The notes under the pieces were generated by a model that was not told the DNA's origin, made no database searches, and saw nothing but the letters and a program-made list of their open reading frames with translations. DNA of 64,000 nt from Grammothele lineata (lineage: Eukaryota > Basidiomycota > Agaricomycetes > Polyporales > Polyporaceae). The position numbers were made by a program, and so were the translations under genes. Below, in pieces: positions 1-13,400 of the stretch (position 1 is the first letter of the stretch; each line of letters begins with the position of its first letter). Where the stretch lies: assembly GCA_002150815.3 (NCBI GenBank), contig NDFF03000320.1, positions 496,001-560,000 on the forward strand. Reading direction: 5' to 3'.

Positions 1-592
1 CGGACAGCGGGTAGCACTGCACATTACGGAAGACGCGAGACGCGAGAAGAAGCTGTGCATCTGTCACGCGCGTTTCGTTTTCACTCCGTCGAGGGAGGGC
101 TCAGATGGGGATTGGACCCCAACGGACCTCTTCGGTTCTGATCGCTGTGCCCTTCGCCGTAGCAGGCACCCGTCATTCGCCGGCGAATGCTGTGAGGTCG
201 TACGGCTAACGTTAGTGATGAACCACGACAGCTGCCATAAATGGGCAGCTGATCGTGGGAGCCGCTGGGCACGGGGGAGTCGATTGCAGACGCGGGTCTG
301 TCCGGCCGATGAGATCGACCTGGGGCCTCAGGCCTCAGGCCTCATTGTGCACGGCAGGCCAACCACCGTTCGGCTTCCCACCGAGGCAGCAGAGGGCTTT
401 CACTGCGCCGTCGCCTCGCGTGCGCGCCATGAGCTCATCGCCTCATCAACCGCGACCCGATTGCCTCGCCAGATGTTCCCCTCTGCCCTGTGCGTCGAGA
501 TACTATAAGGCGTTTCGTGGTCCTGCCCTCTGCCCGCTCTGACTTATCATCGGTACCTCCGCCGTCTTACCATCTCTCCAACGGCTCTCTGG
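1..592. other. Intergenic / 5' region, no gene seen
   Basis: No convincing coding region on either strand. The only visible structure is a perfect 3-copy tandem repeat of GGCCTCA at 324-344. The last part is presumably promoter and 5'UTR of the 14-3-3 gene; an ACTATAAGG stretch lies about 90 bp before its start codon, but I cannot show that it functions as a TATA box. Confidence 0.5.
324..344. repeat. Short tandem repeat (GGCCTCA)x3
   Basis: Three perfect head-to-tail copies of the heptamer GGCCTCA. The same heptamer is tandem (two copies) at 40630-40643 in the gene-poor region. Probably simple sequence; no function inferred. Confidence 0.85.
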
Positions 593-1693
593 ATGTCTCC
601 CGCGACGAGCACGACGACGACCAAGGCCACCGTCTCCGACTCGCCGTTCGCGCTCTCTCTCGTCGGCGGTCCGTCCAGGATGGAAATGCCGCTGTCGAGG
701 CTAGATTGCCTCTTCATGGCTAAGCTAGCGGAGCAGGCGGAGAGGTATCAGGGTACGTACTTCACACGTCTAATGTGCTTCAGGACACGGCGATAATCTA
801 GTGCGGTTTCTCTGGGATCTGTCGTGCAACGCGCTTGTTGCGATCTGGCGTGTGATAGACGTCATAGACCAGCTTAAGCAGATCATCAACCAGAATAATG
901 CGCAGCTCACTATTGACGAGCGTAACCTCCTCTCGGTCGCGTACAAGCAGTTGACAGCGACCCTGCGCTCAAGCTGGCGGACGATTGACACGCTCCAGAA
1001 GAAGGAAGCGCTCTCGTCGACACGCCAGCAGGTCAAGCTGATGCGCGCCGAGAAGGACGAGATCGAACGCGACCTCGACCGCTTATGCAGGGACCTTTGC
1101 ACTCTCTTAGAGCAGCACCTCATTCCCGCCGCAAGCGACGGTGAGGAAAAGGTCTTCTATCTGAAAATGTACGTCGCCTCAGTTGCTTGCCGAGGGCCCC
1201 GCGTTCGCGTCGCGCCTCCGACTCTACAATGCTAACGTTTTCACCTCTGATCGCGACCTCGCATTGACGCACACCAGGCGCGGAGATTACTACAGATACC
1301 TCGCCGAGCTGACGCGGATCAACTCGCAGGAGGAACAGGGACGGGTCTCGCTGGAGGCGTACAAGCTCGCGTACAGGCATGCGCTCGCGACGCTCGCGCC
1401 TACACACCCCACGCGCCTCGGGCTCGCGCTCAACTTTGCGGTCTACTTCCACGATATCATGCACAGCCCGGAGCGCGCGTGCCACCTCGCGAAGCACGCC
1501 TTCGACGAGGCCGTTAGCGCAGCCGTCGCGGAGGGCACGTCGGCCGTGCATAGCCTGGAGGACACGTTGATGATTCTGCAGCTCATGCGCGACGACATCG
1601 TCCTATGGCAAGGGGAGATTTCAAAGGGTGAGTCAGCATACGCCATTCATCCACCCAGACGTCCGTGCTCATCCTGAGGTGCTAGCAGAATAG
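593..1693 (+). CDS. 14-3-3 family protein, divergent paralog
   Basis: Predicted exons 593..752, 859..1168, 1278..1627, 1689..1693 (274 aa). 14-3-3 proteins are dimeric phosphoserine/phosphothreonine-binding adaptors in the cytosol. Family landmarks are AKLAEQAERY near the N-terminus, LLSVAYK, VFYLKM-RGDYYRYLAE, and a C-terminal helix ending MILQLMRDDIVLW. By alignment the phosphopeptide-binding Lys (AYK), the Arg before SSW, and the Arg-Tyr pair (YYRYL) are retained. The protein is unusually diverged elsewhere: the GARRASW-type segment reads TATLRSSW. It carries roughly 29 extra Ser/Thr-rich N-terminal residues if the first ATG is used. A start at 680 would give a canonical-length N-terminus. 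The last coding exon is only 5 nt (GAA completed, then TAG). It converges on the deoxyhypusine synthase gene. Certain as 14-3-3; probably a second paralog rather than the main housekeeping copy. Confidence 0.9.
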
Positions 1694-1793
1694 GGACGGA
1701 TATCGATACACCATTTATGCTCATGCTTGCTGTACTCCATTAGTTTACGCTATGCTCTGTCCCTGCTTTCTACGTTCTTCCACATTTCGAACT

Positions 1794-3353
1794 TCATGAG
1801 CATTGATCTTGTGCGAACGTCGCTGCGACCAGCAAGGGGAAGACGAGTGTAGCGTCAGCGTACACCTAGGTTGACAGTTAGCCATCTCAGAAGTGTAGAA
1901 GGTTCCACCGCGCTTCGAACCTTGACCGACTCCGACCCTGCGCGAATCTTGCCCCATGAGATGGCCTCGTCTGGCCGAGCCCCAGAATCGGACCCGTCGA
2001 ACTCCTGTCCGGTATTCTGCGCCGACGATGGTTCTATCAATAGGACAGGATAGCGGTGTTTATCCAGCACGTACAATGTATACCGAGAAATCGGCGCCAT
2101 TTCGCTGATAACACATGTGAGGCCAATGCAGTATATGGGTAAGGCGGCGAGACACGTACAATGAGCATCGCGTTCGCGATCTGGTGCTTACAGACACCGC
2201 CACCGAGAATGATCATGCCCGCTTTCTTGGATTTTCGTGACAACTCGTTAAGGTTGCGGATGTCTTGCACGATGTCAATGATCAGGCCGGGATTACGGAA
2301 GGAATGAAAATAGATCATGTCCCCCAACGAGCCGTCTGTCAATGCGGGACAAAACACGGGAATGTCGTTCTACAACGGATACATTGGCTTAGTGCGCACT
2401 ATGTAGGGGCGGGAGGATGAGATATATTCACTTTGTAAGCCCAGTAGTATACAGATTCCTCGTGATCAATCTCCTTCCCGAGCCGGCGAATGAATGAGCT
2501 CGGTGTCCAGACCTGACCCGACGTTTTCTGTTCGGCTAACATGGCGTCGAGGATGGGCGTGAGCCAGTCCTCAAACTTGCAGTAGTTGTCGTTGGGTACG
2601 ATCAGGTTTCCGATGCGGTTCATGCCGCGGCGACGGAGATCGGCACCGTCCATATTGAAGTCAGCGAGGTAAGTCTTGCCAAGGCACTTGATGAAATCTT
2701 CTTCTATTCCTCCGGCGGTCGTGACGATCGCGCTAACATGTTTGTTTTTGACAAGATGAAGGATGACCTCGCGCAAGCCGGAAGATATCAGGTTGGAGGT
2801 ATAGCCAAGGAAGACGTCGCATTTGGTGTTTTCGCGGACCTCTGGGACCAGGTAATCGTCCGCCTCGTCTTCTTTTATTGGCTCGTCCGCAAGTCTCCAT
2901 TTCCTCTGTGACATCAAATCCGTCCGTAAGTTTAGCTGAGATGCTTATACTCAGAGACCCGCCCTCCAGCGTCTCGCACTGCAACCCATCGCTTCACGGG
3001 ATTGCCCTGAGGCTTTGCAAAACCTACCTTGAAACTAGAGATATTACGCGCGCGCACAATGCGCGGAGAGCAACGCAAGTGCATGTGGGGTGCTTGCAAT
3101 GTGCGAGGAGGCAGGGTTCTGTTGACCCAGGAAAAGGAGACGGGTGTCGCACCATTTTGTTGACAATGTCAATAGCTTTTCCTAGACTGCTTGCTTGAAA
3201 GCCGATGCGTTCGTAGCTTGCGAGGAATTTTGGGAGGGTGATGCCTTCGTCAAAATTTGGACCTTGGACGGTGACCGCAAGGTCCGGCATCGGCTCTGAC
3301 GGCTTCAGCACTGCTGCCGAGGCCCCGGACGGAACGGGATTTGAAGGCGTCAT
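1794..3353 (-). CDS. DYS1: Deoxyhypusine synthase
   Basis: Exons on the minus strand: complement(join(1794..1865,1921..2016,2075..2104,2160..2369,2432..2905,3153..3353)), 360 aa, the normal family length. The enzyme transfers the aminobutyl group of spermidine to a lysine of eIF5A, the first step of hypusine formation, in the cytosol. Recognised by [64 protein letters not shown] and SWGKIR. The Lys of SWGK (about residue 328) is the catalytic lysine that forms the enzyme-substrate intermediate. One 30-nt exon (2075..2104) encodes [10 protein letters not shown]. The first intron (2906..3152, 247 nt) is long for this window and could hide a further short exon, although joining NKM to RKWRL reproduces the family sequence. 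Divergent from the SEC7 gene, 281 bp between start codons. Confidence 0.95.
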
Positions 3354-3634
3354 TGCCGCAGAGAGGCTTGTAGCAGAACGGTAGAGGACAACGTGCCGTG
3401 CGGGAAAATAAGAAACGCAGCAGGGGACGCGGGCTGAGGCCAGGAACGCGGAGGCGCAAAAGAGGATCTCGATTGCGGGCGGCGGCGCCCACAGCCGTGG
3501 CGGGAGCGACGCGTCTCGTGATGAGCGAACAGCTAAGTACTCACCGCCCTCATCCTCATCTCGACCGTGTCCTGGCCCTCCGCCTCACCTCTGCTCGATC
3601 CTCTACCGCCACAGGTGCCAGCGCAGGCTACGCA
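3354..3634. promoter_or_regulatory. Shared divergent promoter region, DYS1 / SEC7
   Basis: A 281-bp gap between the start codons of two divergent housekeeping genes. An open frame runs through it on the + strand, joined to the Sec7 exon, but its only start candidates far upstream are poor and it is Arg-rich. I treat it as promoter and 5'UTR. If translation began at the ATG at about 3521, Sec7 would be about 38 residues longer. Confidence 0.4.
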
Positions 3635-6600
3635 ATGGACGCCTCCGACTCAGCCCAGGTGGTAGAAGCACCGGCCCCTCCCCCCGAATCCGTACCCCTC
3701 CCGCCATCTCCGCCTCCCCACGACGAGCCCATGCCGAGCATCATGGCCACTCTGCCTCTGAGGGACCCCATGGACGAGAATAGAGCGCGTTCGGCCGATG
3801 GTGAGCGTCCTGACTCACCCGTCCGCAACGGGCACGCCGTGGACGCAGCAGACCCTGGTGCACCTCCGCCCACTCCTCCAGCCAAGCCGGTCCCATCCAA
3901 CCCTGCCTCGCCAGTAGCGCGACGTCCAAATGTCCCCCCGCATATTCCGCTGTCTCCTCGCGCCGTTAGCGGATCCTCGCTTCCTTCACCGAACAGCAGG
4001 CCTGCTACGCCAAACGGGCGTAGCCCGGCGTCACGCATGTCCAGCGACTCAGCACAGGCCCACAAGCGTTCGCTCACGCTGTCCAAGGGCAATACTGTCT
4101 CTGTCGTTCTCATCTCCTCCGCTCTCGAGACAATCGCGGCTTCCAAAGAGGCGAAGCGTTCAGCCCCGCTGCGCGATAGCGTACAGCGTGCTCTAGAAAT
4201 GGTCAAGTCGGGTCGCGGCGGCGACCGTCCACGGGAGATATTCGAGCCTCTCCGCCTAGCTTGCGAAACACGCAACGAGAAGCTCATGATTGCAAGCTTG
4301 GACTGCATTTCGAAGCTAATTTCCTACTCGTTCTTCGCGGAGTCCTCGTCCTCGACACATGCGCCAACGTCTCCGCCACCCTCTCCCGGCCCGAATTCTC
4401 GTAGCTCGATGCAGTCGACACAAGAACCTCCCTCGTTGGTGGATCTTGTCGTACACACTATCACGGCCTGCCACACGGAGAGCACTCCTGAGGCGGTTTC
4501 GCTGCAAATCGTGAAGGCGCTCCTCGCGCTAGTGTTGTCTCCTACTGTGCTTGTGCACCAATCGTCGCTCCTCAAGGCGGTTCGCACCGTGTACAACGTC
4601 TTCCTTCTCAGCATGGATCCCGTGAACCAGATGGTTGCTCAAGGAGGGCTCACCCAGATGGTCAACCACGTCTTCGCGCGCTGCAAGATAGGTGATTCGG
4701 GTTTCCCGCAGTCGGAATCCGCCACGACGCTCAGCAGCCCGCGCTCGTCCAAACGACCTTCGCTAGTCTCTTCCCCTCGCAACTCCCTCCCCCTTCCTCC
4801 CCAGAGCCCTTCACTCAACGGGTCAGACCTCACTGGCCCTACCTTAGTACAGGAGCCATCCGAAACCGCCTCAAGCGCTGCGTCTATTGCACCGACTGAG
4901 GCCACTGATGCTACCCTGGATGAGAATGCGCCCTCGTCTGAAGAGCGGCCGAATGGAGCGCAAAATGGTGTGCACTACGAACCGTAGGTAGTCTATTTAC
5001 GACGTTCCGCTATTGCCCTGATTAGTTCCCCAGAGAAGCTTCAGATCCGGTAGCAGACGAGTCGCACCACGACGAGGAAGACGGGGATGGAGCGCACGGA
5101 CACCCACACAGGGAGCTCTCGACAAACGACCTGTTTATCAAGGACGCGTTCCTCGTCTTTAGGGCGCTGTGCAAGCTGACCATGAAGCCTTTGAACAGTG
5201 AGAGGTGCGTTCATACTACTTACCGTTGGGTCGCATATGTTCACAGACGTGGCAGCGAGCGGGACCTGAAGTCGCATTCAATGCGGTCGAAACTTCTCTC
5301 TCTCCATTTAGTGCTCATGATCTTGAACTCCCACATGCCTATTTTCGTATCTCCCGCGGCGATCATCTATTCTTCGTCGTCCAATGAGGCCACTACATTC
5401 GTTCAGGCGGCGAACCAGTATTTGTGTCTCTGTCTGAGTAGGAATGCTGTAAGCCCCGTCTCTCAGGTGTTCGAAATCAGTGTGGAGATCTTCTGGCGGG
5501 TCATCTCTGGCATGCGCACAAAGCTCAAGGTGGGATCTGCCTTTATTGCATTTGTTATCGTCGCTAATGGAAATCTTGTAGAAAGAGATTGAAGTGCTTT
5601 TACACGAGATTTTCATTCCTATACTGGAGATGAAGACTTCCACGCTGAAGCAGAAGGCCATGATTATCAGCATGCTACATCGTCTCTGCCAGGACCCTCA
5701 GGCGCTTGTAGAAATTTACCTGAACTACGACTGCGACAGCGAAGCTGCGGATAACATCTACGAGCAGTACGTCACCACTCGAATGCTAGCGGATCGGAGT
5801 CAGCTAACCCGTAGACAGTTTGATGAACATCATCTCGAAGATTGGGACCGCTCCGGTGTCTCTTGTCCCACAGAAGGGGAACGATCCCACGAGTCCCGCC
5901 CTTCAGCCACAGACGAAGCAGCAGCAGAGTGGTACTCAAGTGCCGCCTTCGTTCAGCACGGCTGCGCTCTCCGTGCCTGGAAACATCGACACATCGACTA
6001 TTGGCAATTCGGAGACTCAGCTACGTCGACAAGGGCTTGAATGTCTTGTCGCCGTGCTGAAGTCACTTGTCACGTGGGGGACCGCATCGACTGCGCTGCC
6101 CGAGCACGCGTCAGACCCGACGATACGTTCCCAATTAGGCGAAGAGGCACGAAAGGAAAGCAACATGACACCGGATAATTCAATGGACCGCCTCTCGCCC
6201 AATGTCGCAGACGCGTCTCGTGGAGCAACACCTGAGCTTGTTGACGACCCGACGAAGTTCGAGAGTGCGAAGCAGAAAAAAACGACTCTGCTGGAAGGCA
6301 TCAAGAAGTTCAACTTCAAGCCCAAGCGGGTCAGTACAGAGTTCGATCATAGCATTACGTGCGGCATTAACCTCCTAAACGCGCCAGGGGGTCCAATTCT
6401 TCATCGAAACCGGTTTCATCCCCAGCAAGGAACCTAAGGATATTGCGCGCTTCTTGCTAGATACCGATGGTTTGAGCAAGGCGGCTATTGGCGAGTACCT
6501 TGGTGAAGGGTCAGTATACGTCCATTTTCAGTGGCTATATGCACTCACTCCGATATAGTGACGAAGAGAACATCGCAATCATGCACGCGTTTGTCGACAT

Positions 6601-9600
6601 GTTGGATCTCAGCAACATGCCGTTTGTACATGCGCTACGGTCTTTCCTTCAAGCGTTCCGTCTACCTGGAGAAGCTCAAAAGATCGATCGGTACATGCTG
6701 AAGTTCGCTGAGCGGTATATCGCAGGGAACGCGGACACTCCGTTCGCGAACGCCGGTGCGTGTGGTGGATGTATATGTTCCGAGTCAAAACATTTAAACA
6801 TATTGTCTAGACACGGCATACGTCCTCGCATACTCAACGATCTTGCTGAATACGGACGCACACAATCCTCAGGTTAAGAACCGAATGACGAAACCGGGCT
6901 TCATCGCGAACAACCGAGGTATCAACGATGGCCATGATCTACCGGAAGATTATCTGAATGCGATCTATGACGAGATCGTGAGCAACGAGATTCGTATGAA
7001 GGACGAAGTCGAAGCGGCCTCCACTGTCGTCGCTCCTGGTCCGGGTATCGCTGGTGTCCTTGCCAATGTTGGTCGAGACCTACAGAAGGAAGCATACGTG
7101 ACGCAGTCAAATAACATGGCCAACAAGACTGAAGTACGTTTCAGCCATCAATAGACCTATTCGCCGTACTTACCGACGAGCAGGCTCTCTTCCGCACGTT
7201 GATGCGCTCGCAACGCAGGGGCGTTAAATCGAACGACTTCTTCAGCGCCTCGCACTTCATTCATGTTCGTCCTATGTTTGAAGTCGCCTGGATTCCGTTC
7301 CTCGCTGGGCTTTCAGGCCCACTGCAGGATACAGATGACCTCGAAATTGTCGAACTTTGCCTGGAGGGCTTTAAAGCCGCGATTCACATTGTGTGCTTCT
7401 TCGACCTCGAGCTTGAGCGTAACGCCTTCGTCAGCACGCTCTCCAAGTTCACGTTCCTCAACAACCTGGGGGAGATGAAGACCAAGAACATGGAGGCGAT
7501 CAAGACGCTCCTCGATGTTGCAGTCACGGAGGGCAATCACCTCAAGGCGTCGTGGAGGGAGGTCCTTACCTGCGTTAGCCAGCTCGAGCACATGCAACTC
7601 ATCAGCAGCGGTGTGGATGTCCCCGACTCGGGACGGAAGGGGTAAGCGCACTGACGTAATGGTGTAAATGGATAACTTACCAAGATAAACAGACGCTCGC
7701 GAAAGCCACCCACAGAGGAGCTCGCCAACGAGAGTCGATCAACGCACATCACAGTCGCCGCGGACATGGTCTTCTCTCTAAGTCACTATCTGTCTGGGGT
7801 GGGTACTCTGATGACGTCTGCATGATGTTGTATTGAGCTGTCATACAGACTGCGATTGTCGAGTTTGTTCGGGCTCTCTGCGATGTTTCGTGGGAGGAGA
7901 TCCAATCGTCGGGTCTATCTCAGCACCCACGGCTATTCAGCTTGCAGAAGTTGGTCGAGATCTCATACTACAACATGAACCGTATCCGTATGGAGTGGTC
8001 GAACATGTGGGAGATCTTGGGCGAGCATTTCAACCAGGTTCGTTCTAACGTGTAGACAAGATTGGTTCTGTTATCTGACTTTGGAACACGCAGGTCTGCT
8101 GTCACAAGAACCCCCACGTTGGCTTCTTCGCGCTAGATGCGCTTCGGCAACTTGCTATGCGCTTTTTGGAGAAGGAAGAGCTGGCTCATTTCAAGTTCCA
8201 GAAGGATTTCTTGCGGCCATTCGAGTACACGATGATTCACAACTCCAACCCAGACATCCGTGACATGGTTCGTGGTGTGTTTATCCGATCAAAACGCGTG
8301 CTCACTTTTGGCTAGGTACTCCAATGTTTGCAACAAATGATCCAAGCGCGAGTGCACAACCTGCGATCAGGCTGGAGAACTATGTTCGCAGTGTTCTCTG
8401 CCGCATCCAAGGCTGCTACGGGTGAGTCTTACTGATAAGTGTAGTTGGCTAGATGTTGACTCGCGGTGCATCAGAGCGAATTGCCAGTTCTGCTTTCGAG
8501 ATTGTCACGCGGCTGAACAAGGAACACTTTTCCTCCATTGTACGGCATGGCTCGTTCGCGGATCTTACGGTCTGCATTACCGACTTCTGCAAGGTTAGCA
8601 AGTATCAAAAGATCAGTCTGCTCGCCATTGGTATGCTCCGCGATACGATACCCACTATGCTCGAGTCACCGGACTGTGGTTTTAAAGAGGAGCATCATTT
8701 ACCTACCGATGATCCCATGATCAAGTACTGGTTTCCTGTTCTGTTCGGGTTCTACGACGTCATCATGAACGGAGAGGACTTGGAAGTTCGCCGTCTGTAC
8801 GTGGATCCCCATCTTCTCTTCTGAATACCTCACCAACAGTGCCATTAGCGCTCTAGATTCCCTCTTTAGCACGCTCAAGACATACGGATCAACATATCCC
8901 CTGGAATTCTGGGATACTGTCTGCCAAGAATTGCTCTTTCCTATCTTCGCGGTACTCAAGTCCAGCCAAGACGTTTCACGCTTCAGCACACAAGAGGACA
9001 TGAGCGTGTGGTTGTCGACAACCATGATCCAGGCGTTGCGCAACTTGATCGATCTCTATACATTCTATTTTGAGACGCTTGAGCGGTTCCTCGATGGCTT
9101 GCTCGATCTGCTTTGCGTGTGCATTTGTCAAGGTTAGCATTTTGGCAATCTAACATGGGGCTCCATCTGACCGCCTTCGCAGAGAACGACACCCTCGCTC
9201 GTATTGGGACTTCTTGCTTGCAGCAGCTGCTCGAGAACAATGTCAGGAAATTGAGCGCCGCTCGGTGGGAGCGCGTGGCTACCACATTCGTCAAGTTGTT
9301 CAGGACGACGACTCCACACCAGTTGTTTGATGAAAACCTCAGGGTAGAGATCAGTGACGGGAACGCTGCCGATGTGCAGGATTCGGAGTCCAGCGAGCAA
9401 GCCATGGTCCCTGCCCCATTATCACCGAACAACGAAAAGCCTAAGGCTGGCGCCAGGATCTCGCTCAATGAACGGAGACGGATCTTCCGGCAGATCATCG
9501 TCAAGTGTGTTCTACAGCTGCTGCTTATCGAAACAACGAACGATTTGCTGCGTAACGACGAAGTCTACAACACCATTCCACCCGAGCATTTACTTCGCCT

Positions 9601-10256
9601 GATGGGCGTCCTGGACCACAGTTATCAATTCGCGAGGATGTTCAACGAGGATAAGGACCTTCGGACAGGACTTTGGAAAGTTGGTCAGTACCACGAGTCT
9701 CGAGATCCGTGGTCATCCTATTGATGGTACATTCATCCAGGCTTTATGAAGCACCTCCCGAATTTGCTCAAGCAAGAGTCGAGTAGTGCATCCACATTGG
9801 TGCATGTCCTTCTCCGAATGTACTATGACCCGCGTCCCGAGCATCAAGCGGCGAGACCACAGGTGGCTGATCGGTTAATGCCGTAAGTTGGTGTGATCTT
9901 TGTTTGCGTGGCACCCCATCTCACGTACGAGCGCGTAGGTTGGGTCTCGGTGTTCTGCAAGACTTCAACAAGCTGCGTCTAGACACGCAGGCCAAAAATA
10001 TAGCGGCCTGGACGCCGGTCGTCGCCGAGATCCTCCAGGGCTTTGTCCGCTTTGATGACAAGGCCGTATGTGGCATCTTTTTTGTGGAGGTTTGGCTTGA
10101 ACTGACGGCATTTTGCAGTTCACAAGGTATCTGCCTGCAATATATCCTTTGGCCACTGATCTCCTTTCAAGAGAGATGGCGTTGGACATCCGTGAAGGCC
10201 TACGGGATTACTTCCTAAGGGTCGGCTACGTCCAAGGTATCGTAGAGCGCCCATGA
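3635..10256 (+). CDS. SEC7: Sec7-type Arf guanine nucleotide exchange factor (BIG/Sec7)
   Basis: Nineteen exons: 3635..4983, 5034..5204, 5247..5529, 5582..5766, 5819..6329, 6388..6509, 6559..6755, 6811..7133, 7184..7641, 7693..7798, 7849..8037, 8094..8267, 8316..8421, 8475..8796, 8840..9132, 9183..9683, 9741..9882, 9939..10065, 10119..10256; 1898 aa. Large Sec7 proteins activate Arf1 at the trans-Golgi. Visible in order: a Pro/Ser-rich N-terminus, the DCB region (from about residue 155), the HUS region including a segment resembling the HUS box ([23 protein letters not shown]), the catalytic Sec7 domain (about 820-1010) with [14 protein letters not shown] carrying the glutamic finger (about E911) and the [15 protein letters not shown] helix, then HDS helical repeats to the C-terminus ([14 protein letters not shown]). 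Length matches the family. Introns are 42-60 nt with clean GT-AG ends, and all phases close. The exact start is the least certain point. Confidence 0.95.
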
Positions 10257-10452
10257 TATCGCCGGTCTTCATCACGTACTATCTTATTACTCCGCATGGT
10301 TGTATAATGGCATCTTCTGCTATATTAATGCATCGCTTCCGTTTCGTCCTGCCTCGAGAGAGAACACCGAGCACGAGATCGAAGATAAAGCCGTGATTGT
10401 AAGGTAAATAATAGTGCTGTCAATCAGAGGTATCGAGGTCACAAGTCCCTTC

Positions 10453-13400
10453 TCACTGGTAACCATAGCCACCGCCCTGGAAGCCATTCGTACCGCCGAA
10501 CCCTCCCCATCCGGTCTGCTGCGCCATTAAGGGCATCGCTAAGATACAGGAGATGTCAGAGCTTACGGTAACGTCAATAAAACAGAAACTTACGATTGGG
10601 ACGGAGGGCATCGTATTTATCCACACCCTGCGGTGCGTTGTCATCTTGCGCAAACGTACCACTCTTCATCGACGCGAAAATGTTCGCCGGGTTCGTGTTG
10701 ACTGACTGCGGCTGAGGTTGTGGCGGAGGTGTGGGGTTGGCGAACGGAGACTGGCCGAACCCTGAGTTGAAACCCGTGGGATCTACTCAAGACACGTTAG
10801 TTACCGTGCACAAGTACGTCGATAGGAGCTACGTACTGCTTTGCACAGGGTTGAAACCAGTCGGGTCTAAAAGTAGTTCGTGAGTTCCCTAGTGATTAAC
10901 GTAGTCACGAAATACTCACTCATCTGCATTGAGTTGAAGCTGGGCGTTGGCTGGAAAGAGTTCATACCACCGCCCATACCACCACCCATGCCTCCGAAAC
11001 CATTGCCAGGCATACCAGTCGGCTGCGACATGAGCGACTGAGGCTGGAAGCCCGTTGGCTGAGAGAGCATCGATGGCGGTGACGGCGCGCTGACAAAACC
11101 AGTCTGCTGTGGGAGCATCGTCTGCTGCTGGAGCGGTGCGGATTGGAAAGGTGACCCCGTGGGCTGGAAGGGCGATGTCGCAGGGCGAGTGGGTACGAAC
11201 CCATTGAAGCCGGTCGTGGTCGGGACGAGCGGCTGCAGAAGGGCCTGGTTCGCAGGAACCGGAGCGAACGGCCCCCGCGGGCCGTTGGCGGGCGGGAGCA
11301 TGCCCGTCTGTTGCGCCTGGAGCGCCTGGCCCATCGGCACGGGTGAGGGGCCCATGCCCATTCCCGACTGGAAGCCAGCGGGAGGGGAGATAGAGGTAGT
11401 AGGCGTAAGATTGACGGAAGCCGCACGTGGAGGGACAATCGCGGCAGGCTGTGGCTGGGGAGCAGCGGGTGGACGGAGGGCCGCGATGCGGGCGAGCTGA
11501 TCGAAGAGGTCGTTATCGGTCTTGGCGATGGTCTCAGTAGACGTAGCGGGAGCAGCAGACGCGGCACGAGCGGGAGGAGGACTGACAGCCACGGTGGGAG
11601 CTGTAGGCGCGGCCGCTGCAGCAGCAGGCGCTGGGGGAGGGGGAGGAGGTGCCGGTGGTGCTGAAGGTGCACGGGGGGCGAGCACTGGCGGCGTGGGAGC
11701 CGTGGGTTTGGTCGAACTTGGTCGGTTCGTCCACGCGTCATCATCAAACCCGCTGGCCGCGGGCGCAGCTGCAGGTGCCTTCGGAGGGAGCTGTGCAGGA
11801 CTGGAATTCGACTGCTGGATGCCGTCGGGGCTGGCGACTAGCGGCGAACCGGTACGTGTAATCTGCTCGGACGCCGTAGAAATGGATTGAAGGTCAACGT
11901 TGGTGGGCGGTGTGCTCTTGCTGGGCTGAGGACGGCCGCGGCGCATGTTCTTCAGCTCACCGTTCTGGCCAGCAAACAGGTTTGGCGCAGGACTCCTTGT
12001 CTTGAGGTTGGAGCCATTCTCCTCCGCCTGCAGTTGCCTGGCAAGCTCTTCGTCCTTGCGTAGCTGCTCTTCCCGAGCGTCTTTCGCGGTGGAAGGTTTG
12101 CGTTGCTCAATTGCTTTCTTGACGCGGATGATGTCGCCCTCACGAAGGCCCAGCAAACGCATCGAACCCTCCGTGATATCCGGAAGGACTGCCTCGTCAA
12201 TCTTGTCCTTCTCGAATGCCGAGGCGTACCGCGTGCAATCGTCAATATCACAACCCGCGTTGAGGAAGAACTCGAACCAATCGATAGTCGGACCTTTCTT
12301 CTGCGGTGACGCCCTTGGAGAAGGCTTCGCCGCCGCCGCCGCCTCGGGTACCAGTGACCGCCTGCGAAGCTCAAGGGGCTCGTCGTCGTCGTCCGACCGG
12401 CGGCGCGAGGTGGACGAGTGCGAAGACGAGGACTTCTGCTTGGTCAACTTCTGGACATACTTCAGATCCTCTTCCGACATCTTCTCCGCAGGCACTTCGA
12501 TGACGACGCCGTTCACCTTGTGCAGGCGCAACTTGCCGTTCGCGAACCCGAGAAACGCCGCGTCAACGCGGAACTGACCCGTACGGTCGTGCCACTCGCG
12601 CAGCGATTCAGGCGGGGGTCCGCGCCTGCTGGCGTCGCTCGACGAACGGCCCTGCTCGCTGCTCTTCTTGCGCTCTTTCTCTCGCTCCTTCTCTGCTATC
12701 GCGCGCCTGGCGTCTTCCTCCGTCTGTCTGGCTCGCTCTTTCTGTTCTCGCTCCCGCTCTCGACGCTTCTTGTCCGCATCGGCAGCTGCCGCGGCTGCCT
12801 TGGCGCGCTGCTCTGCTTCTTGCTTCTTCCGTTCCTTCTCAGCGCGTTCGCGCTCCACCTGAGCACGGCGTTCCGCCTCTTCTCGCTCTGCAGCTTCCTT
12901 GGCGGCAGCTCTTTCGGCAGCCGCTTTCGCAGCCGCCTCCTCTGCGGCTCTGTTAGGGGCAGCTGGAGGGGGCGCAGCACCGCCCACAAGCTACAAAACA
13001 GTAACTCAGCGCTTGGTAGACGATTCTTCTGAAACCGAAACCTACCTCGACGTAACTTGCAGGAACAACGCCCTCGGCGCCGTGCGCATTTCTGCACTTC
13101 CACCACTCGTCGCTATCGCGCTCCAGAACTACGAGCGTCTCGCCCTCATGCACCGACAGCTCGTCCTCGCCGTCGGCATTGAAGTCGTACAGTACGACTG
13201 CAGCAGAGCCATCGGCGGCGACCATGGAAGCGTGAGACTGAGACTCTTCCTCCTCTTCCTCCTCCGTCTCCTGCGGGTACGTCTCTGAAGGGGGGATGAC
13301 GTCCGGCTCGTCCGCCGCAAAGTGGACGGACTTCTGCGCGCTGCTGCGCGGGCGCTCAATCGGTGCCTCCTCTGCGGGGGGAGAAGCCGCCGCAGACACA

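Noticed and set aside
10962..11747. A 261-codon frame overlapping the Sla1 tail in another minus-strand frame
   Set aside because: Leu/Pro/Arg-rich shadow of the Pro/Gln-rich Sla1 coding frame, no features.
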